A stretch of 48,647 nt of DNA, taken from positions 1 through 48,647 of the forward strand of contig NZ_FWFV01000018.1 in the NCBI RefSeq assembly GCF_900172315.1, read 5' to 3'. The notes below the pieces were generated by a model. That model made no database searches. It was not told the DNA's origin and was given only the letters and a program-made list of their open reading frames with translations. Of this stretch, positions 45,386-48,647 are shown piece by piece; position 1 is the first letter of the stretch; each line of letters opens with the position of its first letter. Position numbers and translations under genes: made by a program. Source of the DNA: Palleronia marisminoris. Its GTDB lineage: Bacteria; Pseudomonadota; Alphaproteobacteria; Rhodobacterales; Rhodobacteraceae.

Positions 45386-45886
45386 ATGACTTTTATCGCC
45401 TCCCGTCGCACGGTCATCGCAGGCGCTGCGGCGGCGACCGCAGCACTTGCAGCACCGGCCATATTTAGTCCGGCCCGCGCACAAGAGTTGCAGCCCACCC
45501 CCACGATGCGGGGCGGGGCCAACAACTATCGCCCCGGTGCGCCGATCGTCGAACGCATCGGCGGCGGCGGTTTCAGAATGTCCGGCACTGTGCGCCGCGC
45601 CGGCTACGGAGCGCCGATCGAAGGAGCGCGCATCCAGATCTGGGCCCACACGACGGAAGCGTACGAGAGCGACCCCGAAAGCCACGGCGCCACGCTAACG
45701 GACGCCACCGGGGCGTTCCAGATGGACATGCCGCAGATCGTGCCCGCTTTCGGTCAGCCACACGGTCATCTAGCCTATGACGCCGAGTACGCCGGCGGGT
45801 CCTTCCGGACCGTGTTCCTGCGTCCGGTAATGTCGTCGGCCAGCAACACGAGCCTCGAGGCTCATTTCGTACTCGCCGAGGCTTGA
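45386..45886 (+). CDS. exported intradiol-dioxygenase-like small protein
   Basis: 166 residues, with GGAAGGAG upstream. The start SRRTVIAGAAAATAAL is a Tat-like signal. The mature part reads MSGTVRRAGYGAPIEGARIQIWAHTTEAYESD, then GATLTDATGAFQMDMP and PHGHLAYD, the beta-sandwich of intradiol ring-cleavage dioxygenases in a short form (~130 residues). It has few of the four iron ligands (two Tyr, two His) in clear positions, so it may be a non-catalytic relative. The next gene overlaps by four bases. Confidence 0.68.
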   Translation: MTFIASRRTVIAGAAAATAALAAPAIFSPARAQELQPTPTMRGGANNYRPGAPIVERIGGGGFRMSGTVRRAGYGAPIEGARIQIWAHTTEAYESDPESHGATLTDATGAFQMDMPQIVPAFGQPHGHLAYDAEYAGGSFRTVFLRPVMSSASNTSLEAHFVLAEA

Positions 45887-46491
45887 CCCGTGCCCTCGCG
45901 ATCCTGGCATGGGGCGCTGTGGCGATCTTCGTCGGGGTGCCGGTCATAGTCGCGGCCCTGAGCCCGCTGCATGCCTACCGCTCGCCCTCCTACGTCGCGG
46001 CCAGCCTAACGGGGGTACTGGGGTTGGGGGTGCTACTGATCCAGCCGCTTCTGATGACCAACTGGCTGGCGGGCGTGTCGCTTGCAAGGTTGCGTCGCTG
46101 GCACCAACGCAGCGGCGCGGTCTTGGTCGTTCTCGTCGCGATTCACTTGGGCGGCTTGCTGATCGCGAGCCCGCCGGACGCTATCGATGCCTTGCTCCTG
46201 CGCTCTCCGACGCCTTTTTCGGTCTGGGGCGTGACAGCCATGTGGGCGTTGGTGTTGAGCGCGCTCCTAGTGACGCTGCGGCGGAAGATGCGGCTCAACC
46301 CAACTACATGGAGTGCGATCCATAACGGGCTTGCCTTGGTGGTCGTCTTGGGCACCGTGATCCACGCGATACAGATCGAAGGCACGATGGGCACGTTCAG
46401 CAAGTGGGCGCTTTGCCTAGCGGTATTGACCGCCTCGGTGGCTGCCGTGGTCCGTGCCCAGTTTCGAACCTTCTTCCGCTGGAAGCCATGA
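45883..46491 (+). CDS. ferric-reductase-like six-TM membrane protein
   Basis: 202 residues starting at TTG 45883, which overlaps the previous stop (TTGA). About six hydrophobic helices contain His residues in RRWHQRSGAVLVVLVAIHLGG and TWSAIHNGLALVVVLGTVIHAI, spaced as haem ligands in the ferric-reductase/MsrQ-type fold (Ferric_reduct). No soluble FAD or NAD domain follows. It probably passes electrons across the membrane to the exported protein just upstream. Confidence 0.75.
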   Translation: MTRALAILAWGAVAIFVGVPVIVAALSPLHAYRSPSYVAASLTGVLGLGVLLIQPLLMTNWLAGVSLARLRRWHQRSGAVLVVLVAIHLGGLLIASPPDAIDALLLRSPTPFSVWGVTAMWALVLSALLVTLRRKMRLNPTTWSAIHNGLALVVVLGTVIHAIQIEGTMGTFSKWALCLAVLTASVAAVVRAQFRTFFRWKP

Positions 46492-46904
46492 TTGACCGGG
46501 TAGGCAACTGTTCCTGAACTCGGCATTTCCTCTCATGCCGCCGACGCGGCGGATGTCTGTTTCGACATACGTCAGCAGAGTGGCATCAGGTTCGATCAAT
46601 TCGCCGGCCTTGGCTGCGTGCGCGACAACGCGAGCGCGTGTCAGAGGGCATAAAGGCTCGAAGCGGAATTGCAGTGACGCAGCAGGTCGAGCATTCACCC
46701 CAGCACGGAGCCCGTCACGCCCGGCCCTGACCTGTCGTTCGCGGACCGTTCACACGCTGCGGCGCAGCTTTCGCATTGCTGCCATTCATGCATGGCGCAG
46801 CAGTATTACAGGTTCGATGACGGCAGCGCGGACAAAGCCGCCGGTCGTTGCCGGAGCCTCTGGCGCTGATCGGTCGAAGCCGAGGAGGGCGCATCACACG
46901 CGTT
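46492..46904. other. 410-base gap with no clear gene
   Basis: One minus-strand stretch around 46530-46650 (RARVVAHAAKAGELIEPD) reads like coding sequence but has no family and no start signal. Nothing else is supportable. Confidence 0.45.
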
Positions 46905-47342
46905 TCAATCAATATGCGGGTTGGATGCCTCGAACTCCGCTTCGGTCTTTCGCAGGTGATCGCCTTCCAAGCGGACCGAAGCCATTGACTTGTCGGTGTA
47001 GATCTCAGAGCGCAGCGGCCAGTCATGGGCGGCATCAAACAATCCGGGCATCAGATCGTATTCCGCTGCTTGATCATCCGTGTTTCGCATCCAGAGATGC
47101 GTTCCGCACGTGCCGCAAAAGGCGCGTTCAGCAAACGGGGAAGATTGAAAGCGCCTGACCGGACCTTTCACTGTAACGGCTTCGGCGGCGGCCGTGAATG
47201 CGAGGAAGACCCCGCCGGACCATCGTTGGCACATGCGGCAGTGGCATGCGCCCGGCTGTGCGTCGTGCTCGCCATCGACGTTCACCGTGACTTCGCCACA
47301 AAGGCAGCGGCCTGCTAATTTCGTTGTAATACTCACTTTCAT
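46905..47342 (-). CDS. GFA-family zinc protein (Gfa/CENP-V type)
   Basis: 145 residues from the ATG at 47342 (MKVSITTKLAG); a start at 47375 is also possible. Zinc ligands lie in GRCLCGEV, CHCRMCQRWSGG and FCGTCGTHLW, the complete pattern of the GFA fold. The founding member was named a glutathione-dependent formaldehyde-activating enzyme, but most relatives are uncharacterised, so substrate is not assigned. Confidence 0.88.
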   Translation of the reverse strand: MKVSITTKLAGRCLCGEVTVNVDGEHDAQPGACHCRMCQRWSGGVFLAFTAAAEAVTVKGPVRRFQSSPFAERAFCGTCGTHLWMRNTDDQAAEYDLMPGLFDAAHDWPLRSEIYTDKSMASVRLEGDHLRKTEAEFEASNPHID

Positions 47343-47505
47343 TCCTCGTGGATCAAGCTGCTGCTGTCCGTTCATACTTCGCTGTCTGTCCGGCTTCCGG
47401 ATAGAACCTACCATAACAGCCTTAGACGGCAACGGCGGCTCAGCGGACGGAGCGGCGTTGAGGTGTCGGCCGCCTTCGCGCCCGAACGACTATCTGGAAG
47501 CAATG

Positions 47506-48063
47506 CTAGAGCGCAGACAGAAACTTCAAACAGCGCTCCCGACATTGTTCGCTAGCCGCCTCTGAGAAGTCTGCCAATGCCGGATCCAGAAAATAATGCC
47601 CGACATTGTCGTAGCGGTAGACCTCTAATCGCGCCCCAGGATTTTCCGCCTGCCAATCCTCAAATACTTCTTCCTCGTCGAAGGGTTCGGGTCGAGCAGC
47701 ATGAAGTTGAACCGGGGTGCCGGCCACATCATTGGGCCAGGGGCCCGGTCCGGAGATGAACAGAATGCCCTTCGCATCGAGTCTTTGCTGCCAAGCCCGT
47801 GCGGCCATGCCAGCGCCCATTGAGACGCCCGCCAGGACAACTCCATCCTGTGCCTGCTCAGCTGCCTTGATGGCACGATCCGCCGCAACCTGTAGTCCAA
47901 TCTCCTTGAGGATGACAAACCCTTCGTCATACGTGCCCGCTTGACGGCCTTTGAAGAGATCGGGAGTGACGACGTTGTGGCCCGCATTGCGCCACTGGTC
48001 GGCGAGATCAAGTTCCACTTGCCGAAGGCCCAGGACAGAATGGTAGAGCAGAATATCAGCCAT
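47506..48063 (-). CDS. dienelactone-hydrolase-family alpha/beta hydrolase
   Basis: 185 residues from the ATG at 48063 (MADILLYHSVLG); nine more codons are possible upstream. The nucleophile is Ser in LAGVSMGAGMAAR (~82), where true dienelactone hydrolases have Cys; the catalytic His is in DNVGHYFLDP (~158). An Asp near 'RPEPFDEEE' could complete the triad. It is somewhat short for the family (~230), as in the small DLH-like branch. No operon partner. Confidence 0.82.
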   Translation of the reverse strand: MADILLYHSVLGLRQVELDLADQWRNAGHNVVTPDLFKGRQAGTYDEGFVILKEIGLQVAADRAIKAAEQAQDGVVLAGVSMGAGMAARAWQQRLDAKGILFISGPGPWPNDVAGTPVQLHAARPEPFDEEEVFEDWQAENPGARLEVYRYDNVGHYFLDPALADFSEAASEQCRERCLKFLSAL

Positions 48064-48214
48064 TGCACAGATCCATCGGATATGTTCCATCTCTGTTCTG
48101 GCGCGTTCAAAGTGCTAACGTCAAGGTCTGCTGTATTCGAAGCGAAGCTTCGTTACCGCGTGGCCTGAGAGGCAGCACGTAGAATAGCGAGCTGTCTGGA
48201 GTTCCTCGGACTCG

Positions 48215-48518
48215 ATGCGATTCATTCCCGATGACCCAGAACCGATCTTCCGCCTCCGCAGGCGGGGCTCGCCGCCCAAGATCAACCCGAAGAACGGGTC
48301 GATCCAGCTGCGCTACGAGGGGATCGACACGCTTGAGAAGTCAGCGATCACGCCTTTCTCCTCAGACGCAACGGCCTCCAACCTGGAGTTGGCAGCAACC
48401 GAGGGCGGAACGACGAACGCACCGGGATACATCTACTCGAACCAGATCGGACCGCACGGGCGACCCATCGCCTTCGTGTTCGCCGGAGAGGCACCGGGAA
48501 AGACCGGCGACGAAACAT
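48215..48518 (+). pseudogene. nuclease-like (SNase-type) gene interrupted by an IS3 element
   Basis: The frame from ATG 48215 stays open to the window end. The first ~100 residues look like a staphylococcal-nuclease-like protein: FIPDDPEPIFRL, SIQLRYEGIDTLEK, then PGYIYSNQIGPHGRPIAFVFAGEAPG. Likeness ends at about 48518, exactly where an IS3-type end sequence starts, so the gene is cut and its C-terminal half is lost or lies beyond the IS. The SNase call is by eye and tentative; the distal open frame is read through the IS. Confidence 0.5.
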
Positions 48519-48647
48519 TGAACCGCCCCGGCTTTACCGGAGAGCGTTTCGTTCAACGGGTCAGGCGACCTTATCGCGGGGTTGGGGCTGTTCAAGATGT
48601 CGTCTCTCAGCCTCTGCCGGCGGCATGTAACCTAGCGAGCTCAGGAG
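48519..48647 (-). mobile_element. end of an IS3-family element running off the window
   Basis: TGAACCGCCCCGGCTTTACCGG at 48519 on the plus strand is a typical IS3 terminal sequence. On the minus strand the frame LSSLGYMPPAEAERRHLEQ... to TGA at 48561-48563 is the C-terminus of the OrfB transposase (compare the usual 'HSSLGYxxPAEAE'). The rest lies outside the window; whether the element is intact cannot be seen. Confidence 0.75.

Noticed and set aside
46535-47158. 207-codon plus-strand frame
   Set aside because: It runs opposite the GFA-family gene and has the composition of a shadow frame.

Overview
This window is high-GC DNA (by eye about 64% G+C) whose proteins look like those of the Rhodobacteraceae/Roseobacter group of Alphaproteobacteria. 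The evidence is four solute-uptake systems of types common in that group (a TRAP transporter, a Liv-type ABC importer, a siderophore-type ABC importer and a urea-type urt importer), a YihY / holin-X / DUF3618 membrane cluster, and roseobacter-like insertion-sequence debris. The placement is inference from protein character, not from a database search.

Layout. 1-4.6 kb: the end of a chemotaxis-like gene, a truncated cheW, a two-TM potassium channel, and the DUF3618, holin-X and YihY membrane genes, nearly all on the minus strand. 4.4-9.3 kb: a minus-strand TRAP operon (dctP, dctQ, dctM) followed by an amidase and a coupled 71-residue membrane protein. 10.1-19.9 kb: the most interesting block. 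A regulator with an N-terminal TIM-barrel domain and a degenerate sigma-54-type AAA+ domain lies beside a convergent, shortened TIM-barrel protein. An eight-gene plus-strand operon follows: two permeases, a binding protein, two ATPases, a UPF0261 (Tm-1 N-half) protein, a TIM-barrel 'PEP hydrolase family' (Tm-1 C-half) protein and an SRPBCC protein. Most junctions overlap by 1-11 nt. The two Tm-1-like genes match the two halves of the single tomato antiviral protein Tm-1. 20.1-25.2 kb: single genes (SDR, Spo0M, DUF1993, a one-domain receiver whose phospho-acceptor Asp is Asn, and a tannase-family esterase without the usual CS-D-HC cysteines). 25.4-29.3 kb: a methyltransferase divergent from an iron/siderophore-type ABC importer, with a palindrome between them.

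29.4-35.9 kb is a graveyard of mobile DNA: an internally deleted IS5-family element, a decayed second copy of a LuxR response-regulator 3' end, an IS3 remnant and an IS6 remnant. Between them lie an Asp/Arg/Gly-rich exported protein and an intact NarX/NarL-type two-component pair. 36-42 kb is a complete minus-strand urtABCDE urea-transport operon. 42-48.6 kb holds an IS3 transposase pseudogene carrying two separate insertions of one ~40-nt palindromic element, a frameshifted thioredoxin-reductase-like flavoprotein, a small exported protein with a membrane partner, a GFA-family protein, a dienelactone-hydrolase-family protein, and a nuclease-like gene cut by another IS3 element that runs off the window.

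Themes: intercistronic GC hairpins follow the binding-protein cistron in the TRAP, siderophore and urea operons. The Tm-1-like operon carries an Arg-rich 12-codon leader reading frame with the only good ribosome-binding site near its first permease. All functional calls come from reading motifs and layout by eye; none was tested by search.
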